64,000 bases of DNA from Candidatus Zixiibacteriota bacterium (GTDB lineage Bacteria > Zixibacteria > MSB-5A5 > GN15 > JACZUZ01), in assembly GCA_024280775.1 (NCBI GenBank), contig JAJRPM010000013.1, forward strand, positions 248,001-312,000, read 5' to 3'. This document shows positions 45,063 through 54,028 of this stretch, piece after piece. The notes beneath the pieces are model-generated. The model ran no database searches. It was not told where the DNA came from and was given only the letters and a program-made list of their open reading frames with translations. The position numbers were made by a program, and so were the translations under genes. Numbering within the stretch: position 1 is the first letter of the stretch; each line of letters begins with the position of its first letter.

Positions 45063-45575
45063 ATGATGACTAACAAGAATCTCTTAACTATCAGAATTTT
45101 TCTTCTTCTGCTATTGGTAGCCGGGGCTCTGTTTTTGAGAGCGAATGTGGTTTTCGCGGATGCCCTGGCGATTGGGAATATCGACGACTGCGGTACTTTA
45201 CGCCTAACTGGAGATGGTTGTCTAGTTTTTGCGCCTGACCACCATGCAGGTGTATATTCTCTCGATAACTTCGGAGGCTTCGGGCCCGGTGATAGGGTGC
45301 ATGTAACCGGTAATCATGACTCGAACTACTATTGCGACTGCCAAAGTCGTTGTATACGGCAAAATACGATAATTGGTGGTTGCTCTACGTTATGTAGTGG
45401 TATTGCAAACGATGCCAATAATGATGGGCGTATGAATATTGCCGATGTTGGGGTTATCATAAGCCTTATTTTTCAGGGCGGTGACGCCCTTACGTGCGTG
45501 GAGCAGGGAGACTGTAACTCCAATGGCCGTATAGACATAGGCGACGTAACCTGCCTGATTGCGAAGATATTTTAG
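45063..45575 (+). CDS. Secreted protein with a dockerin type I-like domain
   Basis: 171 residues from ATG 45063 (ATG 45066 alternative). The upstream in-frame extension to 44934 is not signal-like. Signal peptide IRIFLLLLLVAGALFLRANV ends in VFA-DA. The middle carries several Cys (CDCQSRC, GGCSTLC) suggesting disulfides. The last ~60 residues hold two dockerin-type calcium loops: DANNDGRMNIADVGVIISLI and DCNSNGRIDIGDVTCLIAKI. Dockerins bind cohesins in cellulosomes, but in many environmental bacteria single dockerin domains occur on secreted proteins without known cohesins; their role there is unclear. Expressed from a strong promoter at 44850. The short middle region has no recognised domain. 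Confidence 0.8.
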   Translation: MMTNKNLLTIRIFLLLLLVAGALFLRANVVFADALAIGNIDDCGTLRLTGDGCLVFAPDHHAGVYSLDNFGGFGPGDRVHVTGNHDSNYYCDCQSRCIRQNTIIGGCSTLCSGIANDANNDGRMNIADVGVIISLIFQGGDALTCVEQGDCNSNGRIDIGDVTCLIAKIF

Positions 45576-45676
45576 CGCTGAGATTGCAATAGAGGCTAAT
45601 TGGGCCAGATTGTTGCTCGGGTAACTTGTGCCTGTTGCCAGGAGGGTGAGATGCCGATAGCTTACTATAATATAAC

Positions 45677-45702
45677 GCTTAATGTGAATGCTTAACGTGA
45701 AT
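45677..45702 (+). promoter_or_regulatory. Tandem 13-bp direct repeat behind a TATAAT, upstream of the metal locus
   Basis: GCTTAATGTGAAT (45677-45689) and GCTTAACGTGAAT (45690-45702), head to tail with one mismatch, begin 5 bp after a perfect TATAAT (45666-45671). No good -35 is seen. Tandem direct repeats overlapping a start site are typical for response-regulator operators. The 45576-45860 stretch contains no other element except a second tandem repeat at the next start codon. Confidence 0.4.
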
Positions 45703-45860
45703 TCGAGATAAATTAGTCTTTAATTCATGGAACTGGCATTTACAAATCGCGGTATAAGTGTTTAGTTGTAGCGTGGACATTGGATGTCGATATATATTGG
45801 GAAGGCGTCCATTGGGAGGCGCAGTCCGCAAGTAAGAAACTGCAATGATAAGAAACTGTA

Positions 45861-46499
45861 ATGAATAAGAGCCTGATGACATATTTGAGATCCTCGCGGG
45901 CGCTACGCGTCGTTTCGGCGTTAGTGTTTGTGGTTTTGACTGGCTCATCAGTCATTGCCGGGACTTGCTCAAGTTGCTCTGTTGATACGCAGGAAGCCAG
46001 CCAACCGGCCTTATGCCCGATGTCGCAATCTTCCGCGGATAATGATTCACAATCTCCAATGGCCCAAGGTGGATCCTGCTGTTGCTCAGGAATCGCGACT
46101 AAGCCTGAAGTAACACCTACAAATAACCCATCGAGCTCATGCTGTTCTCAAGGTAATAGTGACGGTGTAGAAACTGCATCACCGAATATCTTATCCCAGC
46201 AGATAGAACAATTTTTACTTATTCCTGAAAGTTTTGCTACCAATAGCTCTGAGAATTCGACCTGCAACCATTTTGGGTCGTGCCAGAGACAATTCCAGGC
46301 TGAAACACACACTACATCACCGCCGCCTACCAGAAGTGTTGAACAGGAGCGGCTTGACAAAATTTCAATTCAAATTGATTTCCCCAACGCCCCAATTTCT
46401 TTGGAGCGTCTCACGCGCCGTTTCAACAGCGCGGACTTTGTCCTCTCCGGTGTTCCACCGTCCCAATCGGGAATTGGTTCACTTCTTCTTATTTGCTGA
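45861..46499 (+). CDS. Cysteine-rich secreted protein upstream of a metal efflux operon
   Basis: 212 residues. Signal peptide (RVVSALVFVVLTGSSVIAG, cleavage after VIA) is followed by CSSC, then CPM, CCC, CC, and more cysteines, 11 in total, and a final residue Cys. The Cys are embedded in a polar, Ser/Gln/Asn-rich low-complexity chain. This suggests a periplasmic or surface metal-binding protein, perhaps a copper or silver sponge or sensor. I recognise no Pfam domain. Small Cys/Met proteins are common next to Cus-type systems, which fits the neighbours at 46657-53929. No SD is obvious; a 16-bp tandem duplication (45833-45848, 45849-45864) repeats the start region and creates a 7-codon ORF at 45845. 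Confidence 0.6.
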   Translation: MNKSLMTYLRSSRALRVVSALVFVVLTGSSVIAGTCSSCSVDTQEASQPALCPMSQSSADNDSQSPMAQGGSCCCSGIATKPEVTPTNNPSSSCCSQGNSDGVETASPNILSQQIEQFLLIPESFATNSSENSTCNHFGSCQRQFQAETHTTSPPPTRSVEQERLDKISIQIDFPNAPISLERLTRRFNSADFVLSGVPPSQSGIGSLLLIC

Positions 46500-46560
46500 T
46501 CTTCTCTTAATCTCTAGTAGCTAGTTGCATACGCAAGGCTGAATAGTATTCAGTCCGCGG

Positions 46561-46588
46561 GTGTATTTCATATTTTCGTGAAATACAC
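46561..46588. promoter_or_regulatory. Perfect inverted repeat upstream of cusC-like gene
   Basis: GTGTATTTCA (46561-46570), 8-bp spacer, TGAAATACAC (46579-46588). Perfect 10-bp arms and no T-run after it, so more like a regulator site than a terminator. Half-site TGAAATACA recurs at 18950-18958 before narK. Confidence 0.55.
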
Positions 46589-46619
46589 ATGGCCACCAAA
46601 GTAAGCCACTAAAGTGTTG

Positions 46620-46636
46620 TGACGCATGATGCGTCA
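46620..46636. promoter_or_regulatory. Perfect palindrome directly upstream of cusC-like start
   Basis: TGACGCAT-G-ATGCGTCA, 8-bp arms around one G, ending 20 bp before the GTG start of the TolC-like gene and next to its SD. A compact dyad of this type could be a repressor operator. Confidence 0.5.
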
Positions 46637-46656
46637 AAGAGAGGAATTAAGCGATT

Positions 46657-47979
46657 GTGTGTTACACAAAAGCCAAAAATAAGCAGAGCATACTAACCGT
46701 ATTGCTCTTAATCGCAATTATCGGGTCGTCACTAACATTGACTCCTGGTAGCGCCAGCGCTGAGCCGGTCGAAGTGACTCTCGCCAAGGATGCTACCTTA
46801 GCTGACTATCTTGCCTATGCCGAGGCGAATTCACCAACAGTCAGCTCGGCGTATCACAATTGGCAGGCGGCTCTTGAAAGAGCACCGCAAGTTGGGTCGC
46901 TTCCAGATCCAAAGCTGGGATTCGCCGAACAATTGGAGTCGGTGGAGACTCGAGTTGGACCGCAACAGCGCAAGTTTTCCCTGAGTCAGACATTGCCCTG
47001 GTTCGGAAAACTCGGCTTGCGAAAATCAGTTGCGCAGGAGCGAGCTAATGCGTTTGAACAGCGTTATATCGCGCGCAAACTGCAACTTGAAGCGCAGGTA
47101 ACCAATTTGTATTTCGAATTGTATTACCTAAGCCAATCGATATCTATTGTTCAGGACAATCTGACACTGATAAACGAATGGGAAAACGTAGCGGAGACAA
47201 AGTATCGCTCAGCTATTCTATCTCAGGGTAAATTGGCGCAGATACAAATTGAGCAAGCTCGTCTCTCTGATGATCTCCAAACGCAGAAAGAGCGCTTCGC
47301 TGATGTCAGTGTCGCTTTTAATGCCGCCTTGGATAGAGAGACTGGCGCTGACATTTCTTTGGTAACCGAACCTGTCACTTCAGCGATTGGCCTATCTGAC
47401 GATGAGATCGTCACTTTGGCTTTGGAGCGAAGTCCTGCATTGCAGGAGCATGACAAGCTGATACTCGCATCTATTGCCGGAATTAAACTCGCCAATAGAG
47501 GAGCGGCTCCGAATTTGACATTCGGAGTGGATTATGTTCAAACCGGTGAAGCTCTAACACCTGGAGTTTTTGAGAGCGGCAAAGATCCTATCATTGCTAA
47601 AATCGGTTTAAGTGTTCCACTGTGGTTTGGGAAATACAAAGCAGAGAAACGCGAAGCCAGAGCGCGTAACCTTTCGGCCCTTGATTCCAAAAAGGCCACC
47701 GAAAATATGTTGCGTACAGCGCTTTCGAGACAGTTGTTCAAATTTCATGACGCATCACGCAAAATCGATCTATACAAAAATGCGATGATCCCCCGGGCAA
47801 ATCAAGCGTTGACAGTTACGCAACGTGAGTTTGGAACCGGTAAAACCGATTTTCGCAATTATATAGATTTGCAAAGAGAGCTATTCGGATATTTGCTCTC
47901 ATTGCAACGTGCGCTTACTAACTACAGACAAAGCTTGGCTAATGTTGAAGCATTGGCCGGAGCAAAAATAACGCAATAA
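46657..47979 (+). CDS. TolC-family outer-membrane efflux protein (CusC-like)
   Basis: 440 residues from GTG 46657, with GAGAGG 12 nt upstream. Signal peptide (TVLLLIAIIGSSLTLTPGSA) and the two homologous coiled-coil/beta-strand repeats of TolC proteins: ADYLAYAEANSPTVSSAYHN at the start of the first, QTLPWFGKLGLRKSVAQERA, and DEIVTLALERSPALQEHDKL at the start of the second, with SVPLWFGKYKAEKREARARN. Forms the outer-membrane channel of a three-part metal efflux pump with the two genes that follow. Same strand, 35 bp gap to the next gene. Confidence 0.93.
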   Translation: MCYTKAKNKQSILTVLLLIAIIGSSLTLTPGSASAEPVEVTLAKDATLADYLAYAEANSPTVSSAYHNWQAALERAPQVGSLPDPKLGFAEQLESVETRVGPQQRKFSLSQTLPWFGKLGLRKSVAQERANAFEQRYIARKLQLEAQVTNLYFELYYLSQSISIVQDNLTLINEWENVAETKYRSAILSQGKLAQIQIEQARLSDDLQTQKERFADVSVAFNAALDRETGADISLVTEPVTSAIGLSDDEIVTLALERSPALQEHDKLILASIAGIKLANRGAAPNLTFGVDYVQTGEALTPGVFESGKDPIIAKIGLSVPLWFGKYKAEKREARARNLSALDSKKATENMLRTALSRQLFKFHDASRKIDLYKNAMIPRANQALTVTQREFGTGKTDFRNYIDLQRELFGYLLSLQRALTNYRQSLANVEALAGAKITQ

Positions 47980-48014
47980 ATCATTCTGAAGTAATAAAGA
48001 GAAAGAGTAGCACA

Positions 48015-49967
48015 ATGAACAGCCAAACAAGAAAAACAAGTAGCGCTCTAAGCGCACTACAAATCATTGCGTTGATTTCTACCATAGGTGTGGCAAGCCT
48101 GCTGAGCGCATGTAGCTCAAGTGATGTCGAAACCGGCGCTAGCGCTAAGACCGATGTTACCGCTGTATCTGAGTCCTCAACAGAAGCAACAATTTGGACT
48201 TGTTCAATGCATCCGCAAATCAGAATGCTCGAACCTGGTAACTGTCCGATTTGTGGTATGGAGTTGATTCCGGCCACTACAGGGGAAGACACCGGCGGGG
48301 AGCGTTCAATCAAGCTTGGCGAAACTGCGCGCAAGCTCGCCAGTATTCAGGTTACTCCTGTTGAGCGTCATGTAATAACTCGCGAGCTGCGGATGGTTGG
48401 TGTAGTCGAATATGACGAAACCACTTTGCGCAATATCAACGCCTGGATCCCGGGAAGACTCGACAAGCTAGTGGTGAACTTCACTGGTGTGACAGTTGAA
48501 AAGGGCGAGCCGATGGTTGAGATCTACAGCCCAGAGCTAATCTCAGCACAAGAAGAGCTGTTGCAGGCAATTAAGTCTCGATATGAGCTTAAAGACAGTC
48601 GCATTGCAGTCGTTCGTGAGAGCGCCGAGTCTACTATCAATGCGGCCAAAGAAAAACTGCGTTTGTGGGGAATCACTAGAGAACAGATTGCGGAAGTAGA
48701 ACGCACTGGAGAAGTTCGTGATCATTTCACTATCTACGCGCCGGTCAAGGGTGTGGTAATTACTCGAAATGCGAGTGAAGGTGATTACGTTAAGGCCGGG
48801 TCAAGAATCTTCACGTTGGCAGACCTTTCAACAGTGTGGCTGTCACTTGACGCTTACGAGTCAGACATCGACTACCTAAGAGAGAATCAGGAAGTGACTT
48901 TTACAACTAACACTTATCCCGGCGAAACTTTCGTTGGCATAATCACCTTCATTGATCCAACCCTAAACCCCAGGTCACGCACAGTCCGTGCGCGAGTAGA
49001 GGTTAATAACGAAGACGGTCGTTTGAAACCCGGTATGTTCGCCAATGCTATTGCCTATTCTGATTTGGAAGCTCCTGATGCGGGAATACCGCTAGTGATT
49101 CCAGCCAGCGCGCCGCTGATTACCGGCAAACGCGCATTAGTGTATGTTCAAGACCCGAATGACCCGGCGCTATTCAGTGGCCGTGAAGTAACTCTCGGCC
49201 CTAGAAGCTCCGACAGATATATTGTCAAAGAGGGCCTGCTCGAAGGTGAGAAGGTTGTCACCAACGGCGCTTTCAAGATTGACGCGGCTATGCAGATTCA
49301 AGCCAAGCCGAGCATGATGTACGCATCCGGAAACGGCCCCAAAGCTGGCCACGATCATGGCGCTATGAAAATGAGTGATACAACCGCAAGTCGAGGCGGC
49401 AAAATGGATCATTCGAAAATGGATATGACGAAACAGATGAAGGCGCCGAAGGATTTGACACCTGTATTCGACGCATACTTTGAGGTGCAAGAAGCGCTAC
49501 GTTCTGATAATCTCGAAGCGGCGAAATCAGCGGCCAAGAAATTGGTTAAGACATACAAGACTTTTTGCGCTGATAGTCTCACCAGCTCAGGTCACACTAT
49601 GTTCGACTCTTTGAGCAGAAAAGGACTGGATGTATCTACCGTGCTGTCAGGTTCTTCGGACATCGCGGCCGCCAGAGCTGAATTTGTGGCTCTCACTTCT
49701 GCAATGACTACATTTGCAGACCACTACGGTATGGGAGATTTCAAAGCCACGTATGAATTTTTCTGCCCGATGGCCGACGGTGGCAAAGGCGCCAACTGGT
49801 TACAGAGAGATGATAATAAACAGAATCCGTACTTTGGATCGGCAATGTCAAAGTGTGGCACACTCAAGCGCGTCATCGGTGATACGACATCCTCCGACGA
49901 CAAGGGCATGGACAAGATGAAGGGCATGAAGCATTCATCAGACTCAATGGAACATAAAGGTCACTAA
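48015..49967 (+). CDS. Heavy-metal efflux periplasmic adaptor (CusB-like) with metal-binding domains
   Basis: 650 residues. Signal with lipobox-like LLSACSSS (residues ~28-35), so probably a lipoprotein. Then a heavy-metal-binding domain WTCSMHPQIRMLEPGNCPIC-GM of the type fused to many CusB proteins, then the HlyD/CusB adaptor body (LRMVGVVEYDETTLRNINAW, GRLDKLVVNFTGVTVEKGEP, KGVVITRNASEGDYVKAGSR, WLSLDAYESDIDYLRENQEV). A Met/His-rich linker (HDHGAMKMSD, KMDHSKMDMTKQM) follows, then a DUF3347-like helical domain (LTPVFDAYFEVQEALRSDNL). The C-terminus is again Met/His/Lys-rich. The metal ligands point to Cu(I)/Ag(I), but Zn/Co is not excluded. Confidence 0.93.
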   Translation: MNSQTRKTSSALSALQIIALISTIGVASLLSACSSSDVETGASAKTDVTAVSESSTEATIWTCSMHPQIRMLEPGNCPICGMELIPATTGEDTGGERSIKLGETARKLASIQVTPVERHVITRELRMVGVVEYDETTLRNINAWIPGRLDKLVVNFTGVTVEKGEPMVEIYSPELISAQEELLQAIKSRYELKDSRIAVVRESAESTINAAKEKLRLWGITREQIAEVERTGEVRDHFTIYAPVKGVVITRNASEGDYVKAGSRIFTLADLSTVWLSLDAYESDIDYLRENQEVTFTTNTYPGETFVGIITFIDPTLNPRSRTVRARVEVNNEDGRLKPGMFANAIAYSDLEAPDAGIPLVIPASAPLITGKRALVYVQDPNDPALFSGREVTLGPRSSDRYIVKEGLLEGEKVVTNGAFKIDAAMQIQAKPSMMYASGNGPKAGHDHGAMKMSDTTASRGGKMDHSKMDMTKQMKAPKDLTPVFDAYFEVQEALRSDNLEAAKSAAKKLVKTYKTFCADSLTSSGHTMFDSLSRKGLDVSTVLSGSSDIAAARAEFVALTSAMTTFADHYGMGDFKATYEFFCPMADGGKGANWLQRDDNKQNPYFGSAMSKCGTLKRVIGDTTSSDDKGMDKMKGMKHSSDSMEHKGH

Positions 49968-49969
49968 AT

Positions 49970-52900
49970 ATGACTGAACTAGATGATGGCGCCCCTTCCA
50001 CTGGCTCTCCGGGTTCGGATGAGATTACTCCCAAGGGCGCTATTGGCAAACTCATACTGTTTTGCATCGACAACAAATTCATTGTCGGTGTAATGGCGGT
50101 AGCCCTGATGTTCTGGGGTGTGATGGTAGCGCCGTTCGATTGGGATATCGCCGGCCTACCGCGTGATCCGATTCCGGTGGATGCAATTCCGGATATCGGC
50201 GAGAATCAACAGATTGTCTTTACCAAATGGCCCGGACACTCTCCTCAGGATATTGAAGATCAAGTTACATATCCTTTGACGGTGTCACTATTGGGGCTGC
50301 CGGATGTGAAGACTGTTCGCAGTTTCTCGATGTTTGGCTTCTCTTCGATTTATGTCATTTTCAAAGAGAACGTTGACTTCTATTGGTCTCGATCTCGAAT
50401 TCTGGAGAAGCTAAACAGTTTACCACCAAATACAATTCCACCGGGCATAACTCCCGGACTCGGCCCGGACGCCACCGGGCTGGGGCAAGTGTATTGGTAT
50501 ACGCTTGAGGGGTTTGACACCAAAACCGGTGAACAAACCGGCGGTTGGGATCTTGACGAGTTACGCTCGGTGCAGGACTTCTATGTCCGCTATGGATTGC
50601 AGGCGGTTGATGGCATAAGTGAAGTCGCCTCTATTGGCGGTTTCGTGAGTGAATATCAAATCGATGTTGATCCTGATGCTATGCGCGCTTATGGTGTGAC
50701 ACTTGCGCAGGTATTCCATGCGGTTAAGATGGCCAACAAGGACATCGGCGCTCGCACAATCGAAGTGAACAGTGTCGAATATGTCATTCGTGGTCTCGGC
50801 TTTATCAAGAACCTCAGTGACATTGAGAACGCAGTTGTCAGAGTCGAAGGCGCCACTCCGATATACGTAAAGAATGTTGCAAATGTAATTCGTGGTCCCG
50901 AACCACGACGCGGCATTTTGGATAAGGGTGGCTCAGAGGCGGTTGGCGGAGTGGCTGTTGTTCGCTATGGGGCCAACCCGTTGGCAGCTATCAAGAGTCT
51001 CAAGAAGAAAATCGAAGAGATTTCTCCGGGTCTACCGAAGAAGACTCTTGTCAATGGTCAAGTGAGTCAGCTTAAGATTGTTCCGTTTTATGATCGCACA
51101 ATTCTGATTCATGAAACATTGGAAACACTCGACGAAGCTCTCACAGAAGAGATACTGGTTACCATTATCGTAGTCATAATTTCTCTGATGAGCCTGCGGA
51201 GTTCATTACTGGTTTCCGGCCTGTTGCCTGTCGCCGTGTTGATGACTTTTGCGTCCATGAAAGTGTTTTCCATTGACGCCAATATTGTAGCGTTATCAGG
51301 TATTGCGATTGCCATTGGCACAATGGTGGATATGGGCATTGTTATGTCGGAGAATATAATAAGTGGAATTGCGCGCGCCCCTGCCGGGGCTAACATGCGC
51401 AAAGTAATCTACGAAGCCGCTGAAGAAGTTGGTAGCGCGGTGTTAACTGCGGTCGCAACAACTGTGGTGAGTTTTCTGCCGGTATTTACTATGATCGCCG
51501 CCGAGGGCAAACTTTTCAAACCTTTGGCTTACACTAAGACCTTTGCGCTAATAGCTTCGGTGATTGTCGCATTGACGATCATCCCGGCGTTTGCACAGGT
51601 CGTTTTGATTATACGCAAGAAGAATCGCGGATTAAGAGCCACCGATCGGTCTCGTTTTATCGCTCCGGCGATTTATATTCTCGGTGGCGTGATTCTGATG
51701 TTCTTTATGACCTGGTGGGTGGGTCTATCTATTGCTCTGATTGGCGTATGGCGTCTACTTGCTGATCGTCTTCCGGAGAATTTCAAACGCTTCATTCCGT
51801 GGGTTACAAACGGAATGGCGATTACGCTGGCGATGGGGCTTCTCTCTAAGCGCTGGTCGCCTTTGGGTATTGAGGACGGACTGATTATCAATTTCGTCTT
51901 TGTGGCGCTTTTGATTGGGGTGTTGATGTATTCATTCCATCTTTTGAAGCGTTACTATGTTCCGATATTGAATTGGATGTTGGATCACAAGACCCTGTTT
52001 CTCTCTGCGACATCGGGTTTGGTTTTGATGGGGATGATGACTTGGGTTGGGTTTGGCGCTATCTTCGGCTGGTTACCGAATTTCATCAAGTCAGCGCCGG
52101 GTATTAGCTCAATTGCGCATGCGTTCCCCGGTCTAGGGAAAGAGTTCATGCCGCCACTTGAAGAGGGTTCGTTCCTCTTTATGCCGACTACTATGCCGCA
52201 TGCAGGTGTTAGTGAGGCCTATGATATGCTCTCAAAGCAGGATGCGTTAATAGCTTCAATTCCTGAAGTTACAACTGTAGTCGGTAAACTAGGACGCACC
52301 GAAAGCGCTTTGGATCCGGCTCCTGTTTCGATGTTTGAGACTGTTATCAATTATCATAGTGAATATTACACTGATGCCGATGGTAACATGGAGTTCAAAT
52401 ATACCGATGATGAGAATGATCTTTTCCGCAACATCGCAGGTGACCCTGTTCCGGCGAAGGATGGTGAGCCATACTACGTTCATGGCAAGTTCATCCGCGA
52501 TGAATTCGGAGCGCTCATACCTGACGACGGTGGCAAGCCATTCAGACTCTGGCGCAGGCCGTTGGATCCTGATCTAAACGACGGACGAACGGCGTGGTCG
52601 GGGATTAACAAGACTAAAGACATCTGGGACCAAGTTGTAACCGTTACAGCTTTGCCGGGAGTGACTTCAGCGCCATTTCTTGAGCCGATTGCCGCGCGCT
52701 TAGTGATGCTTCAAAGTGGCATGCGCGCGCCAATGGGAATCAAGGTCAAGGGGCCGGATTTGAAGACTATCGAGGATGTCGGTGTTCAGATGGAGCGCTT
52801 CCTAAAGGAAGTCCCGTCAGTTAATCCAGCCGCAGTTTTTGCTGATAGAATCATCGGTAAACCATATTTGGAGATCAGCATTGACCGCGAAGCAATTGCG

Positions 52901-53929
52901 CGCTACGGTGTCAAACTCCAATCAGCTTTGGATGTTCTTGAAGTTGCAATTGGGGGTAAGCCGGTGACGATGACAGTCGAAGGCCGTGAGCGTTATCCGG
53001 TGCGAGTTCGTTATATGCGCGAGTTACGTGACAATCTTGAGAGCTTGTATCGTATTCTCATACCTGCGTCAAACGGCGCTCAAATACCGTTGGAACAACT
53101 TGCAACTATCAATTTTGTAAGTGGTCCGCAGAATATTAAGAGCGAGGATACATTTTTGACAGGTTATGTGCTCTTTGATAAGATGCCGGGGTACGCTGAG
53201 GTGGATGTTGTCGAAGCGAGTCAGGCGTATTTGCAGAAAAAAATCGACAGTGGCGAATTGGTGATTCCCAATGGAGTCAACTACGCTTTTGCCGGTTCGT
53301 ATGAGAATCAGATTAGAGCGGCGAAGACACTGTCAGTTGTAGTGCCAATCGCTTTGTTGGTTATCATGTTCATTCTGTACCTGCAATTCAAATCCTTCTC
53401 CACAACTTTGCTGGTTTTCGCTGGTGTGTTTGTTGCCTGGGCGGGTGGTTTTGTGATGATTTGGGCTTATGGTCAGGAATGGTTTATGAACTTCAGCTTC
53501 TTCGGAGAGAATATGCGTGATCTGTTTGGCATGCATCAAATCAATCTCTCGGTTGCAGTTTGGGTTGGGTTCCTGGCGCTCTTTGGTATTGCCTCTGACA
53601 ATGGAGTCGTGATTTCGACCTTCTTAGACCAAAGTTTCGCAAGAAACAAGCCTAAGACACTGAAGGAAGTTCGGCACAGTATTGTTGAGGGTTCCGAACG
53701 TAGAATCAGACCGGCGTTGATGACGACCGCGACTACGCTTCTTGCGTTGTTGCCGGTGCTGGCTTCAACAGGGCGCGGGTCGGATATTTTGATTCCGATG
53801 GCTATACCGTCGTTTGGCGGTATGGTGGTTGCGATTCTTACTGTCTTTACTGTTCCGGTATTATATTCAATGATTCAAGAGAACAAGCTCAAACGCAGAC
53901 TTGCTCTGGAGGCAAGAACAACTCGTTAG
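49970..53929 (+). CDS. Heavy-metal RND efflux pump (CusA/CzcA-like), expanded form
   Basis: 1319 residues, roughly 270 more than E. coli CusA. Core family segments: RDPIPVDAIPDIGENQQIVF, MFGFSSIYVIFKENVDFYWS, SGIAIAIGTMVDMGIVMSEN (charged helix 4), GKEFMPPLEEGSFLFMPTTM and IASDNGVVISTFLDQSF. The sequence GSGMRAPMGIKVKG-like stretch VMLQSGMRAPMGIKVKGPDL holds a Met of the Cus methionine path. The extra length is in two places: additional membrane segments after helix 6 (about residues 555-660) and a Tyr/Asp-rich periplasmic insert (about residues 790-880). Forms a proton-driven trimer with the CusB- and CusC-like proteins; only 2 bp separate it from the adaptor gene. Confidence 0.93.
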   Translation: MTELDDGAPSTGSPGSDEITPKGAIGKLILFCIDNKFIVGVMAVALMFWGVMVAPFDWDIAGLPRDPIPVDAIPDIGENQQIVFTKWPGHSPQDIEDQVTYPLTVSLLGLPDVKTVRSFSMFGFSSIYVIFKENVDFYWSRSRILEKLNSLPPNTIPPGITPGLGPDATGLGQVYWYTLEGFDTKTGEQTGGWDLDELRSVQDFYVRYGLQAVDGISEVASIGGFVSEYQIDVDPDAMRAYGVTLAQVFHAVKMANKDIGARTIEVNSVEYVIRGLGFIKNLSDIENAVVRVEGATPIYVKNVANVIRGPEPRRGILDKGGSEAVGGVAVVRYGANPLAAIKSLKKKIEEISPGLPKKTLVNGQVSQLKIVPFYDRTILIHETLETLDEALTEEILVTIIVVIISLMSLRSSLLVSGLLPVAVLMTFASMKVFSIDANIVALSGIAIAIGTMVDMGIVMSENIISGIARAPAGANMRKVIYEAAEEVGSAVLTAVATTVVSFLPVFTMIAAEGKLFKPLAYTKTFALIASVIVALTIIPAFAQVVLIIRKKNRGLRATDRSRFIAPAIYILGGVILMFFMTWWVGLSIALIGVWRLLADRLPENFKRFIPWVTNGMAITLAMGLLSKRWSPLGIEDGLIINFVFVALLIGVLMYSFHLLKRYYVPILNWMLDHKTLFLSATSGLVLMGMMTWVGFGAIFGWLPNFIKSAPGISSIAHAFPGLGKEFMPPLEEGSFLFMPTTMPHAGVSEAYDMLSKQDALIASIPEVTTVVGKLGRTESALDPAPVSMFETVINYHSEYYTDADGNMEFKYTDDENDLFRNIAGDPVPAKDGEPYYVHGKFIRDEFGALIPDDGGKPFRLWRRPLDPDLNDGRTAWSGINKTKDIWDQVVTVTALPGVTSAPFLEPIAARLVMLQSGMRAPMGIKVKGPDLKTIEDVGVQMERFLKEVPSVNPAAVFADRIIGKPYLEISIDREAIARYGVKLQSALDVLEVAIGGKPVTMTVEGRERYPVRVRYMRELRDNLESLYRILIPASNGAQIPLEQLATINFVSGPQNIKSEDTFLTGYVLFDKMPGYAEVDVVEASQAYLQKKIDSGELVIPNGVNYAFAGSYENQIRAAKTLSVVVPIALLVIMFILYLQFKSFSTTLLVFAGVFVAWAGGFVMIWAYGQEWFMNFSFFGENMRDLFGMHQINLSVAVWVGFLALFGIASDNGVVISTFLDQSFARNKPKTLKEVRHSIVEGSERRIRPALMTTATTLLALLPVLASTGRGSDILIPMAIPSFGGMVVAILTVFTVPVLYSMIQENKLKRRLALEARTTR

Positions 53930-53954
53930 AGATTATTCTCAGCTTTCAAAAACG

Positions 53955-53990
53955 AGAGGCGTAGCGCTAATATGCGCTACGCCTCTTTTT
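53955..53990. terminator. Terminator after the metal efflux operon (probably bidirectional)
   Basis: Perfect 13-bp stem AGAGGCGTAGCGC (53955-53967) and GCGCTACGCCTCT (53974-53986) around TAATAT, with TTTTT behind it on the plus strand. On the minus strand CGTTTTTG follows, so it may also end the methyltransferase transcript. Confidence 0.92.
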
Positions 53991-54028
53991 GTTTGTAACT
54001 TTGAGTAGAGATGAGTCGGCTATGATAC

